Assembly (NCBI RefSeq): GCF_900086705.1 | Contig: NZ_LT575483.1 | Location: 2,791,016-2,855,015, forward strand | Source of the DNA: Massilibacillus massiliensis | Lineage (GTDB): Bacteria > Bacillota > Negativicutes > FLKF01 | Direction: 5' to 3' | DNA length: 64,000 bases | Shown here: one piece after another, positions 34,524-41,316 of the stretch | Position numbering within the stretch: position 1 is the stretch's first letter | How the letters are laid out: every line of letters begins with the position of its first letter | Notes under the pieces: generated by a model | The model's database searches: none | What the model was told of the DNA's origin: nothing | The model's input: the letters and a program-made list of their open reading frames with translations, nothing else | Translations under genes and position numbers: made by a program

Positions 34524-35387
34524 ATGTATAAATTAGACGAATATACAGTATCTTTATTACATTTTAATGAGGATTTTAAGGATGAAACGGGGAAGGTTTG
34601 GACGGCTAATGGGAGTCCGGTAATATCAGCGGATCAAAGTAAGTTTGGTGGGAAAAGTTTATATTTGGATGGGAGTAGCTATTTGACAACTCCGTATTCC
34701 GATCATTTTAATTTTGGCACCGACGATTTTACTATTGATTGGTGGGAATATAGAAAGGGTACTTCAAGTGCTAATCAAGTAATTCTTGGGAGTAGTAATA
34801 CTAATGGGGTTCTTAAGCGTGTTTTTTCTATTGGGCATAGTGGCGATATTACAAGTCATGGTGATGTAACATGGTGGATGTCATCTAATGGGACAACATG
34901 GGATATAGCATCAGGTAGACCAATGGGAAGTGCTATTTTTGGTGCATGGACACATTATGCATTGGTTCGTCATTCTGGAACTTTTTATGCTTTTCAAAAT
35001 GGTATTTTAAAAGATAGTTTAAATAATTCATCAACAGTATTCAGTTCTGATGAGACTATAAATATTGGTTTATATAAAGCAGCGCAATTTTTCAATGGCT
35101 ATATTGATGAGCTTCGTATTTCAAAAGGAATTGCTCGTTGGACAGAAAATTTTGATCCAGAACCAGTTAAAAAGAATTGTTTATTGCGTATTACAATGAA
35201 TGATTCCAGTGAACGTGAGTACGAATTAAGTATTTCTGAGGTAGAAGCCTTTATTACTTGGTGTAATCGTACTGTTGATACGGGAGACGCATATTATGTA
35301 TTCGATAAAACGGTTGGTTTGCAAAACAGTAAAGAATATTTGTTCTTCGAAAAGATCATTAGTTTCGAGGTAATTGAAATCTCATAA
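34524..35387 (+). CDS. LamG-domain adhesin with shared C-terminal module
   Basis: 287 residues from an ATG behind GGGGGT. Residues about 5-205 are one LamG/concanavalin-like domain: V-S-L-L-H-F-N-E-D-F-K-D-E-T-G-K-V-W, S-K-F-G-G-K-S-L-Y, D-D-F-T-I-D-W-W, then Y-I-D-E-L-R-I-S-K-G-I-A-R-W-T at the end. This is closely like the third LamG of the long fibre. The shared C-terminal module follows (L-L-R-I-T-M-N-D-S-S-E-R-E-Y to F-E-K-I-I-S-F-E-V). It is 32 bases after the previous adhesin and ends at a strong terminator. Likely binds surface polysaccharide as part of the virion. Confidence 0.74.
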   Translation: MYKLDEYTVSLLHFNEDFKDETGKVWTANGSPVISADQSKFGGKSLYLDGSSYLTTPYSDHFNFGTDDFTIDWWEYRKGTSSANQVILGSSNTNGVLKRVFSIGHSGDITSHGDVTWWMSSNGTTWDIASGRPMGSAIFGAWTHYALVRHSGTFYAFQNGILKDSLNNSSTVFSSDETINIGLYKAAQFFNGYIDELRISKGIARWTENFDPEPVKKNCLLRITMNDSSEREYELSISEVEAFITWCNRTVDTGDAYYVFDKTVGLQNSKEYLFFEKIISFEVIEIS

Positions 35388-35396
35388 TTAAAAAGA

Positions 35397-35438
35397 CGGA
35401 ATCTAGGTACAATCTCGTACTTAGATTCCGCTTTTTTG
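35397..35438 (+). terminator. Intrinsic terminator, first right end
   Basis: CGGAATCTA and TAGATTCCG with an inner GTAC/GTAC pairing and a following C-T6. A similar terminator ends the second right end. Confidence 0.85.
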
Positions 35439-35624
35439 TCTAAACTTTAAGTAAAAAACTAATCAATCAAACAACTAACTGACAGCCTGTTGACAGCCTA
35501 TAAAATTTTTTATTTTTAGATATGACTAGTTATACATAGTAAAAATCTTATTTTTATAAGAAAAACACTATAAAGCAGGCTGCCAAAGGGCTTGAAAAAC
35601 TCCTAAAATAACTCGAAATCAATT
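35439..35624. other. Non-coding prophage right-end sequence (first copy)
   Basis: AT-rich, no credible gene. It shares blocks with 40.1-40.27 kb: an AACTAATCAATCAAAC-like block, TTTTTTATTTT-AGATATGACTAGTTAT-CATAG, and TCGAAATCAATT. The shared blocks suggest both are right ends of related prophages next to an attachment site. Confidence 0.6.
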
Positions 35625-35667
35625 GTACCGCAAGGTACCGAGGGTTCGAATCCCTCCCTCTCTGCCA
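35625..35667 (+). other. Serine tRNA 3' fragment, probable attachment-site scar
   Basis: A variable-arm hairpin GTACC-GCAA-GGTAC, then a complete T-arm GAGGG-TTCGAAT-CCCTC, acceptor strand CCTCTCT, discriminator G and CCA. The 5' two thirds of the tRNA are missing. It matches the 3' part of the intact tRNA-Ser in this window except in the acceptor and variable arm, so it derives from another serine tRNA gene. Phages that use tyrosine integrases often recombine in tRNA 3' ends and leave such a fragment at the far end. Confidence 0.75.
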
Positions 35668-35678
35668 TTAGTAATCAC

Positions 35679-35700
35679 AAGGCCTCGCGTGGCTTTTTTT
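35679..35700 (+). terminator. tRNA-type terminator after the tRNA fragment
   Basis: AGGCC and GGCTT with a small loop and seven T, 11 bases after the CCA, as is usual behind a tRNA gene. It supports the view that a real tRNA 3' end lies here. Confidence 0.6.
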
Positions 35701-35713
35701 GTTGCTGCTAGTT

Positions 35714-35741
35714 AACGTCCTTTAGAGGACGTTTTTTTTTT
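35714..35741 (+). terminator. Second terminator in the attachment region
   Basis: AACGTCC and GGACGTT, 6-base loop, followed by eight more T. Confidence 0.8.
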
Positions 35742-35858
35742 ATGCCCTTCTGCGAATTGTAGCAATTAATCTTAAAAGTAGATAAAAATTTAAATGCCTG
35801 CTTTTAAATCAATAGATAAGAAAAATAAAATCACATATCTAAAATAAATTTAATTTTT

Positions 35859-35955
35859 GTGTTTAAAAATTGTTCCTAAAAGAATGTATATAAGTGAAAG
35901 CCGATATACAAGATAAAAAATTTGAACGTAAGAGGTCTTTGGCTATATTGGTTAA
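35859..35955 (+). promoter_or_regulatory. Leader element B upstream of repeat-rich fibre
   Basis: GTGTTTAAAAAT, TAAAAGAATGTATATA, AGTGAAAG, GATATACA and AAGAGGTCTTTGG at the same spacing as the other copies. The sequence has drifted more than A and D but keeps the same core. Confidence 0.55.
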
Positions 35956-35980
35956 GATAAAATTTTAGGGGGATTTTTAC

Positions 35981-36898
35981 ATGAGTAGAACAGTAAATGT
36001 GAATGAGGAATTTGTAGTTGTTTCAGAAGGGAAAAAAGACATTGGCAAATTTGCGGTATTAGGGAATGATGGTAAATTTGATCCAAGTGTCGTTCCAGAG
36101 ATTGAGAATTTACAAGAACAAATTACAAAGGAAGTTACAGAAAGAACGAAAGCAGATAAAGAGCTTCAAAAACAGATCGAGGCAGAAGCAGCGGCTCGTA
36201 CAGACGCTGATACTAAACTGCAAGACAATATTGATATGGAAACAAAAGAAAGAAAAGAAGCCGATAAAAATTTAGAGGACAAGCTTAATGCGGAAATCAC
36301 TGATCGTATCAACGAAAATAGAAAGTTACAGGAAGCTATTGACGTTGAAGCGAATGCAAGGAGCTCAGCAGATAAAGATCTTCAAGATCAAATTTCTAAA
36401 GAAGTTGTAGCAAGAACCACCGGGGATTCAGAATTACAATTGAAATTGGATGAGGAGTCTAAAACGAGAGGAATAGCAGAGCAGCAGTTACAAGATCAAA
36501 TTAATAAAGAGGTTACAGATCGCAGTAATGCAGATGAAAAAATACAAGAAGATCTCCAGGCAGAAGTTAGTGCCAGAGTTAAAACAGATGAAAATTTACA
36601 AGAGCAAATTAATACTTTATCTCAGATGGGGAGTGTAACTGGTAGTCTAACTGATCATGGCTGGACTAAGTTGCCAAATGGTTTGATTTTTCAATGGGGT
36701 AAAGGTGGAACTGAGGAGTGGACGACAATCAATTTTCCTGTTCCTTTTCCGAATAAATGCGTTAGCGTCGAAGTTAATACAATTGCGTCGGGGAAATCAT
36801 CGAGTGGGTTAGATTATGTTTATAATGTATCAAATGTTAGTTTTTCTGCGTTAAGTTGGAAAAATCAAGAGTATTATTGGTTTGCTGTTGGATTCTAA
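35981..36898 (+). CDS. Tail fibre with 18-residue coiled-coil repeats and gp53-like tip
   Basis: 305 residues. After a 45-residue head there are about nine tandem 18-residue repeats of the type L-Q-x-Q-I-x-x-E-x-x-x-R-x-x-A-D-x-x (residues about 45-215), forming a trimeric coiled-coil shaft. The tip (about residues 225-305) has G-S-L-T-D-H-G-W-T-K-L-P-N-G-L-I-F-Q-W-G and ends Y-Y-W-F-A-V-G-F, typical of the gp53-like C-terminal fibre domain. It lies just beyond the tRNA fragment, behind a leader element, and before lysis copy 2. It is probably a fibre gene of the second, reduced prophage or a swapped cassette. Confidence 0.8.
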   Translation: MSRTVNVNEEFVVVSEGKKDIGKFAVLGNDGKFDPSVVPEIENLQEQITKEVTERTKADKELQKQIEAEAAARTDADTKLQDNIDMETKERKEADKNLEDKLNAEITDRINENRKLQEAIDVEANARSSADKDLQDQISKEVVARTTGDSELQLKLDEESKTRGIAEQQLQDQINKEVTDRSNADEKIQEDLQAEVSARVKTDENLQEQINTLSQMGSVTGSLTDHGWTKLPNGLIFQWGKGGTEEWTTINFPVPFPNKCVSVEVNTIASGKSSSGLDYVYNVSNVSFSALSWKNQEYYWFAVGF

Positions 36899-36958
36899 GC
36901 AGAAGCTAATCAGATGTCATTATATGTACAGATAGTGAAGAAATAATACTTTTAAGGG

Positions 36959-36987
36959 GTGGAGAGAAATCTTCACTCTTTTTATTT
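36959..36987 (+). terminator. Intrinsic terminator after repeat-rich fibre
   Basis: GTGGAGA and TCTTCAC closed by GAAA and followed by a T-rich tract. Confidence 0.75.
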
Positions 36988-36992
36988 CTTAT

Positions 36993-37030
36993 GTGTTTAA
37001 AAATAGCAGTTAAAAGAATGTATATAAGTA
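36993..37030 (+). promoter_or_regulatory. Leader element C before holin 2
   Basis: GTGTTTAAAAAT and TTAAAAGAATGTATATA as in the other copies, directly after a terminator and 28 bases before the holin start. Its core is much better conserved than the copy before holin 1. Confidence 0.55.
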
Positions 37031-37057
37031 AGAACTAAAAATCAAGGAGTGATTATT

Positions 37058-37594
37058 TTGAACTTTAATGAAGTATGGATATCGATATGTAAAGCGATTC
37101 AAGGATTGCTGGATGTATGGGTGATCAAAGCAATGATTGCTTTTGTAGTACCGATTTTAACCGGTATTCACGGCAGCGCTTTAACTGCGTTTGTTACATT
37201 AGTATTTATTGATTTGCTAACAAGATGGATCGCAATCTGTTACGAGCACTTATCTGAAAATGCGCAATCAACCGATTTATTTAGCTGTATAACAGATATA
37301 CCAAAAGCAATTCGTGAAGGGTATATTAACAGTAATGCTATGAAGCATCGTTTTACTGGGAAAATCTTAGTATACGTAATCTTAACAATTGTCGCAGTCA
37401 AGGCAGATGAATTAATCGTTGTTTCAGATGAAAACCCTGTCTTGTTAAAAGCTACATGGGTGTACTTAGCTATCACCGAAGCAATCAGTATCCTTGAGAA
37501 TCTTCGTGATGCAGGGATAGAACAGGCAAATGATTTACTTAATTTCTTACGTGACAAAGCAAGTCTTACTTTAAATAAATTTAAAAACAGATAG
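37058..37594 (+). CDS. Phage holin, copy 2
   Basis: 178 residues from a TTG behind AAGGAGTG. It differs from copy 1 at only a handful of positions, mainly near the N-terminus (F-N-E-V-W, A-I-Q-G-L-L-D-V-W) and around residue 128 (V-V-S-D-E-N-P). The membrane segments are the same. It is followed 11 bases later by amidase copy 2. Both holins look intact, so dosage or timing of lysis could be affected if both are expressed. Confidence 0.82.
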   Translation: MNFNEVWISICKAIQGLLDVWVIKAMIAFVVPILTGIHGSALTAFVTLVFIDLLTRWIAICYEHLSENAQSTDLFSCITDIPKAIREGYINSNAMKHRFTGKILVYVILTIVAVKADELIVVSDENPVLLKATWVYLAITEAISILENLRDAGIEQANDLLNFLRDKASLTLNKFKNR

Positions 37595-37605
37595 GAGTGT
37601 TGAAA

Positions 37606-38121
37606 ATGAAAATTTGTATTAATGCAGGGCATTACCCTGGTCTAGATAGCGGCGCAGTAGGAACCTTTCTGCAGGAGGCAGACGTAGTGAAAAATATAGG
37701 AGAAATCGTATGTAGGGACCTAGAAGCAGTTGGTTATGAAGTTTTATTCGTACAAGAAAATGAGCTTGCAGATATCACGAGTGCCAGCAATTCATTTGGT
37801 GCCGATCTGTTTGTATCAATTCACTGTAATGCGGCAACGAATAAAACTGCAAAAGGAACAGAAACGTTTTGTTATAGACAAGGCAGTGAAGGTGAATCCT
37901 TAGCTTCTTACATTCAAAATCAAATTGTAAATTCACTTGGTACTGTCGATCGCGGAGTCAAATACTCGCAGGGTTTATATGTTTTAAAACATACAGAATG
38001 TCCAGCTGTGTTAGTTGAAACTGCATTTATCAGTAACTATGACGATGAACAATTGCTTGCGAATAGACAAGCTGATTTTGCGCATGCAATAGCAAGAGGC
38101 GTGACCGATTATTTTGCATAG
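37606..38121 (+). CDS. N-acetylmuramoyl-L-alanine amidase endolysin, copy 2
   Basis: 171 residues, Amidase_3 domain with the same zinc ligands and catalytic Glu as copy 1 (A-G-H9, Q-E24, S-I-H73, V-E138). Differences include Y11-less H-Y-P-G instead of H-C-P-G and A-T-N-K-T-A-K-G instead of A-A-N-L-S-A-Q-G. The active site is intact, so the duplicate should be functional. Confidence 0.92.
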   Translation: MKICINAGHYPGLDSGAVGTFLQEADVVKNIGEIVCRDLEAVGYEVLFVQENELADITSASNSFGADLFVSIHCNAATNKTAKGTETFCYRQGSEGESLASYIQNQIVNSLGTVDRGVKYSQGLYVLKHTECPAVLVETAFISNYDDEQLLANRQADFAHAIARGVTDYFA

Positions 38122-38163
38122 GGAATTCTAACGAATCAGAATTTTTTAACGGAGGTTAAATTT

Positions 38164-38550
38164 ATGGAGGTGTTGAAAATTGATAAAAAAACTATTGCTA
38201 TTGGTATTGGCAGTATTCTTATTGTCAATCTCGGAATATGGTACTTGTTCGGCCCAAGAACAGATGTATCAGATGTCGGAAGCGGAATTGACAGAATTGC
38301 AGGAGATCTTCAGTCAGCTAAAGAGCAACAACAACGAGCTGCAGAATCAATTGGAGCAATCGAAAGAGGACTTGAAAGCAGCACAAAATCAGTTGATAAT
38401 ATCGAACACGGAGTTGACAGCGCTAAAGAATCAGTTGATTCAGCTGCAGATCGAATCGACGAAAGCGAAAAGATCACTGGATCAAGCGAACAACTCATTG
38501 AACGAGGCGAATCAATCCTTGCAACAATCCGCCAAAGAGGAAAAAAGTAA
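38164..38550 (+). CDS. Inner-membrane coiled-coil protein, i-spanin-like (frame A), copy 2
   Basis: 128 residues, same length and plan as copy 1: lysine-rich start, membrane helix ending G-I-W-Y-L-F-G-P-R-T-D-V-S-D-V, then coiled coil ending I-R-Q-R-G-K-K. It differs from copy 1 at 24 positions, mostly in the membrane helix and coiled coil, yet no stop codon has appeared. It begins with its own GGAGG and contains the ribosome site of frame B in its first codons. Confidence 0.68.
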   Translation: MEVLKIDKKTIAIGIGSILIVNLGIWYLFGPRTDVSDVGSGIDRIAGDLQSAKEQQQRAAESIGAIERGLESSTKSVDNIEHGVDSAKESVDSAADRIDESEKITGSSEQLIERGESILATIRQRGKK

Positions 38551-38617
38551 AATTACAAAATTAACGTGGCAACGAAATTTATTTGCGATTGCTGCAATAT
38601 ATGGAATATTGAAATGA
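38180..38617 (+). CDS. Exported coiled-coil protein overlapping frame A (frame B), copy 2
   Basis: 145 residues, with the signal sequence ending E-Y-G-T-C-S-A-Q, the Q/L/N coiled coil, and the hydrophobic C-terminus N-L-F-A-I-A-A-I-Y-G-I-L kept from copy 1. Only 15 substitutions separate the two copies. Start TTG and internal ribosome site are the same as in copy 1. Candidate spanin partner acting between the membranes. Confidence 0.68.
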   Translation: MIKKLLLLVLAVFLLSISEYGTCSAQEQMYQMSEAELTELQEIFSQLKSNNNELQNQLEQSKEDLKAAQNQLIISNTELTALKNQLIQLQIESTKAKRSLDQANNSLNEANQSLQQSAKEEKSKITKLTWQRNLFAIAAIYGILK

Positions 38618-38622
38618 TAAAA

Positions 38623-38669
38623 AATCCGGCATTGGTACAGTAAAATGTATCGATGCCGGATTTTTTTAT
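38623..38669 (+). terminator. Intrinsic terminator of lysis unit 2
   Basis: AATCCGGCAT and ATGCCGGATT with a T-run, the counterpart of the terminator after copy 1. Confidence 0.88.
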
Positions 38670-38674
38670 TTTAG

Positions 38675-38772
38675 GTGTTTAAAAATCGGAGTTAAAAGAA
38701 TGTATATAGGTGAAAGTCGATATACAGGACAGGCAAAATTGAAGATAAGAGGTTCGGTAGTTATGTTGACTT
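38675..38772 (+). promoter_or_regulatory. Leader element D upstream of FN3 adhesin
   Basis: Nearly identical to element A over about 97 bases (GTGTTTAAAAATCGGAG, TTAAAAGAATGTATATAGG, GATATACAGGAC, AAGAGGTTCGGTAGTTATG). Confidence 0.55.
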
Positions 38773-38802
38773 TCAATATAAAATAAAAGGAGTTTGGTAA
38801 AA

Positions 38803-40029
38803 ATGGGAGTTCCTGAAACAACGGGAGTACTGCGTAATTCAATTGATGAAATGCAGGTAGGAGATTATATAAAATGTTCAGTGCAACAAGAAGATGGTAA
38901 AATAGATTATAAAGTTGGATCGGAAGCTGATGAGTTAGACGAAATTGATGTTAATACTCCACCGACATCAGCGAATGGAGTATTTTATTTTCTAAAAGTT
39001 GATGGGAATAGATTGTTAGCGGATAGAAGAATTGTACAGCGTATCAGTTATTCCGATCTCGATACAATGGGATTAGTTAAAGGAGGCACAATGAGATGCC
39101 CAACTCAAGAGGAATTTGCAAAATATATAACCAATAGCACACTTGATGGAAAAATAAGCAAGCAAAGCACGAGTGTTTGGCATGGAACTATTGAACCTAT
39201 TAGTGAGTATTGTGATTGGAAGAGTCCAAATTTCCATTGGAAATATCCTGAGATATTATCAGATGATATTTCGTCAGGGCAAATTAGTAGCGATGGTATA
39301 ACTTTTAAGGCTTCTGATAATGTATGTATAACTGTATGTAATATGAGTGGGGCAAAATACAGTGATATTGCCCATCAAATGAGATGGCATTACTCAGCAG
39401 GAGATAGTAGGAGTATGTATATTCCGGTATATTATGATAAAAATTTTACGCATTTAGATAATAAACCCGATAAAGGCTATACTGATACGATGTCTGCTGT
39501 TACCTTTAGGCCATTGTTGGAGATTAATTCTGATACATCGGTAATATCCCCAACAAACTTAACTGCCACAGCAGGCGATTCACAAATCGTTTTGACATGG
39601 ATCGCTGTTGACGGAGCAACCAGTTATATCGTAAAACGTTCTACGACATTGGGTGGAACATATGAAACGATTGCCACTGGTGTCGCTGATACCAGCTATA
39701 CAGATATTAATGTGACGAATGGAACTACATATTATTATGTGGTGGTTTCAGTAACTGCCGATAGAGAAAGTGACAATTCAAATGAAGCTTCTGCTACACC
39801 AGTTGCGATGCCTGTAGATGATAGCAAAGTATTATTACGTATTACAATGAACGATTCCAGTGAACGAGAATACAAAGTAATACAAACCGAATCGAATAAC
39901 TTCATAGAATGGATTAATAGCACTGGCAGAATCGGTGATAACTGTTACAAATTTGCAGATGTTATTGATGAAAGTACGGAGTACTTGATTTTTGAAAAGA
40001 TCATTAGTTTTAAGGTGATTGAAGTTTAA
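38803..40029 (+). CDS. Adhesin with fibronectin type III domain and shared C-terminal module
   Basis: 408 residues from an ATG behind AAGGAG. The first about 240 residues are an unrecognised domain (V-L-R-N-S-I-D-E-M-Q-V-G-D-Y-I near the start, and a V-T-F-R-P-L-L-E-I end that recalls sugar-binding or formylglycine-type folds). Residues about 250-345 are a fibronectin type III domain (S-P-T-N-L-T-A-T-A-G-D, Y-I-V-K-R-S, Y-T-D, G-T-T-Y-Y-Y-V-V). The last 70 residues are the module shared with the adhesins at 33.8 and 34.5 kb (L-L-R-I-T-M-N-D-S-S-E-R-E-Y to F-E-K-I-I-S-F-K-V-I). Probable virion adhesin. Confidence 0.74.
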   Translation: MGVPETTGVLRNSIDEMQVGDYIKCSVQQEDGKIDYKVGSEADELDEIDVNTPPTSANGVFYFLKVDGNRLLADRRIVQRISYSDLDTMGLVKGGTMRCPTQEEFAKYITNSTLDGKISKQSTSVWHGTIEPISEYCDWKSPNFHWKYPEILSDDISSGQISSDGITFKASDNVCITVCNMSGAKYSDIAHQMRWHYSAGDSRSMYIPVYYDKNFTHLDNKPDKGYTDTMSAVTFRPLLEINSDTSVISPTNLTATAGDSQIVLTWIAVDGATSYIVKRSTTLGGTYETIATGVADTSYTDINVTNGTTYYYVVVSVTADRESDNSNEASATPVAMPVDDSKVLLRITMNDSSEREYKVIQTESNNFIEWINSTGRIGDNCYKFADVIDESTEYLIFEKIISFKVIEV

Positions 40030-40042
40030 TAAGTAATTGAGC

Positions 40043-40088
40043 AGCGGCAACTAGGTACAACATTGTGCTTGGTTGTCGCTGTTTTTCA
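40043..40088 (+). terminator. Intrinsic terminator, second right end
   Basis: AGCGGCAAC and GTTGTCGCT around a loop containing TAGGTACAA, then G-TTTTT. It parallels the terminator at the first right end. Confidence 0.75.
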
Positions 40089-40378
40089 TTAATAAAATTC
40101 TTTATTAAAACTAACCAATCAAACGACTAAGTGATAGCATATAATTTTTTTATTTTCAGATATGACTAGTTATGCATAGCAAGGATCCTTGTTTTAAAGC
40201 TTCGTATTATGAAGCAAGATGCCAGAAGGGGCAGAAAAGCCCTATTCTAAATCGAAATCAATTATATTTCGGTTTTTATTCGCATAAGGCTTTATCTGTT
40301 TGATGTAGAGCTTTTTATGTGTAGAGATGTATTCTTATTCATAATAGGATAACTAGTGATGGCGATATGATAAATATA
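40089..40378. other. Non-coding second right end and chromosomal junction
   Basis: Up to about 40270 it repeats blocks of the first right end (CTAACCAATCAAACGACTAA, TTTTATTTTCAGATATGACTAGTTAT, TCGAAATCAATT). No tRNA fragment follows here. After 40270 I see nothing recognisable before the membrane-protein gene. Confidence 0.5.
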
Positions 40379-40951
40379 TCAAAATTTCTCATTAACAAAA
40401 TTTCGTGATATTACGTGAAAGCCTGCTAATAATGATCCGGTCAGGTTTCCTATAAGATCAAGATCTGTATCTAGTAAACTAGGTTGGCTTGGTGGGGAGG
40501 GATGCGAGAAAGTGTCAGTGAGAAATTCGGAAATTTCATAGATGGCGCCTAAGCTTAAACCAAGGCAGATGACGAGAATGAATTTAATTTTTTTGTCTAT
40601 TAGATTTGCTTGCAGTTGCATTACTAGAATGTATGTAAATAAAGAAAAGGAATATGAACCGAAAATGTGTAGCGCTTTATCAAAAATAAAAGAGGACGAA
40701 TAAAGATCAAGAAATATACCGAAATATGCATCAAAAAAAATTGACAGTACCATAAGTACACGGATGTAAGTGTTCATTTTAAACTGGTATTTGAGTTCTA
40801 AAAGGGTATAGATTATCCAAAGTGAAGTAGTTATCACGACGCTTCGCAGATGGTCATAACGATTTATATGGACTAATCCAATCATAATCATAATTTGTAC
40901 GATTAGAAAAACTAAGGTGATTGTGTATAACGATTTATTAGATTTAAGCAC
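40379..40951 (-). CDS. DUF2238/YjdF-like membrane protein
   Basis: 190 residues with about six membrane helices. The motif H-I-F-G-S-Y-S-F, then E-I-S-E-F-L-T-D, then L-L-D-T-D-L-D-L-I-G-N-L-T-G-S is the conserved pattern of the DUF2238 (YjdF) family, whose function is unknown. The GTG at 40951 follows a strong AGGGGG and is preferred over an upstream ATG that would add 21 polar residues. The gene stands alone at the edge of the prophage region. Confidence 0.72.
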   Translation of the reverse strand: MLKSNKSLYTITLVFLIVQIMIMIGLVHINRYDHLRSVVITTSLWIIYTLLELKYQFKMNTYIRVLMVLSIFFDAYFGIFLDLYSSSFIFDKALHIFGSYSFSLFTYILVMQLQANLIDKKIKFILVICLGLSLGAIYEISEFLTDTFSHPSPPSQPSLLDTDLDLIGNLTGSLLAGFHVISRNFVNEKF

Positions 40952-41014
40952 AGTTATCCCCCTAATTCGTTGATCGTATGAACATAGATCTATAAGAAAT
41001 GTTCGTAAATGCAT

Positions 41015-41276
41015 ACGGTTACCAGTTTGTTCACTCCGTGTCGAAAATATACATTTTACTTTATTTATAGATTTAGATGAATGTATGTTGTGTGGTCAGA
41101 TGAACCGTAACATTGGCATAAAAATGAATATTTTAATTAGTGCATTAAAGGATGGCTTAAGATTAAATTTACATGGATGATACAAGCGTGGTTAGCTCAA
41201 ATATAGTCTGATTAGAATTATGATTTTAATCAACAAGTTTAATTGTATATGGGATCGTTTTGAATCGTAAATCAGT
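41015..41276. other. Intergenic, nothing recognised
   Basis: AT-rich spacer between two minus-strand genes; no open frame with a ribosome site, no strong hairpin until the terminator at 41277. Confidence 0.5.
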
Positions 41277-41311
41277 GAAAGAGCTTATCTCATTTTGAGA
41301 TAAGCTCTTTC
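41277..41311 (-). terminator. Terminator hairpin after YbaK-like gene
   Basis: A perfect 15-bp inverted repeat GAAAGAGCTTATCTC / GAGATAAGCTCTTTC five bases past the stop of the minus-strand gene. The T content of the stem end makes it work as an intrinsic terminator. Confidence 0.75.
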
Positions 41312-41316
41312 TTAGT

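Larger units (their letters stand above)
36993..38772 (+). repeat. Lysis-block duplication, copy 2
   Basis: Second copy of holin, amidase, overlapping spanin-like pair, terminator and leader. Every start, stop and overlap of copy 1 is preserved. Substitutions are scattered, so the copies are not a very recent duplication and may come from two related phages. Confidence 0.9.
1..40270 (+). mobile_element. Prophage late region (partial; left end outside window)
   Basis: An unbroken run of co-directional phage structural, lysis and fibre genes, in the classical order terminase, portal, head, connector, tail tube, tape measure, tail tip, fibre, lysis. The first gene is already cut by the window edge, so terminase, replication, repressor and integrase genes lie further left. 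The right boundary is unclear: a serine tRNA 3' fragment near 35.6 kb looks like an attachment scar, yet lysis and fibre genes continue to about 40.0 kb. Chromosomal genes on the other strand begin just after. A long-tailed, non-contractile virion is inferred because there is a tube protein and tape measure but no sheath or baseplate wedge genes. Confidence 0.93.

Noticed and set aside
35625..35667. Complete tRNA gene
   Set aside because: Only variable arm, T-arm and acceptor 3' strand are present; D-arm and anticodon are missing.
33694..38772. CRISPR-like repeats from the leader elements
   Set aside because: Copies are kilobases apart and separated by genes; no regular spacers anywhere in the window.
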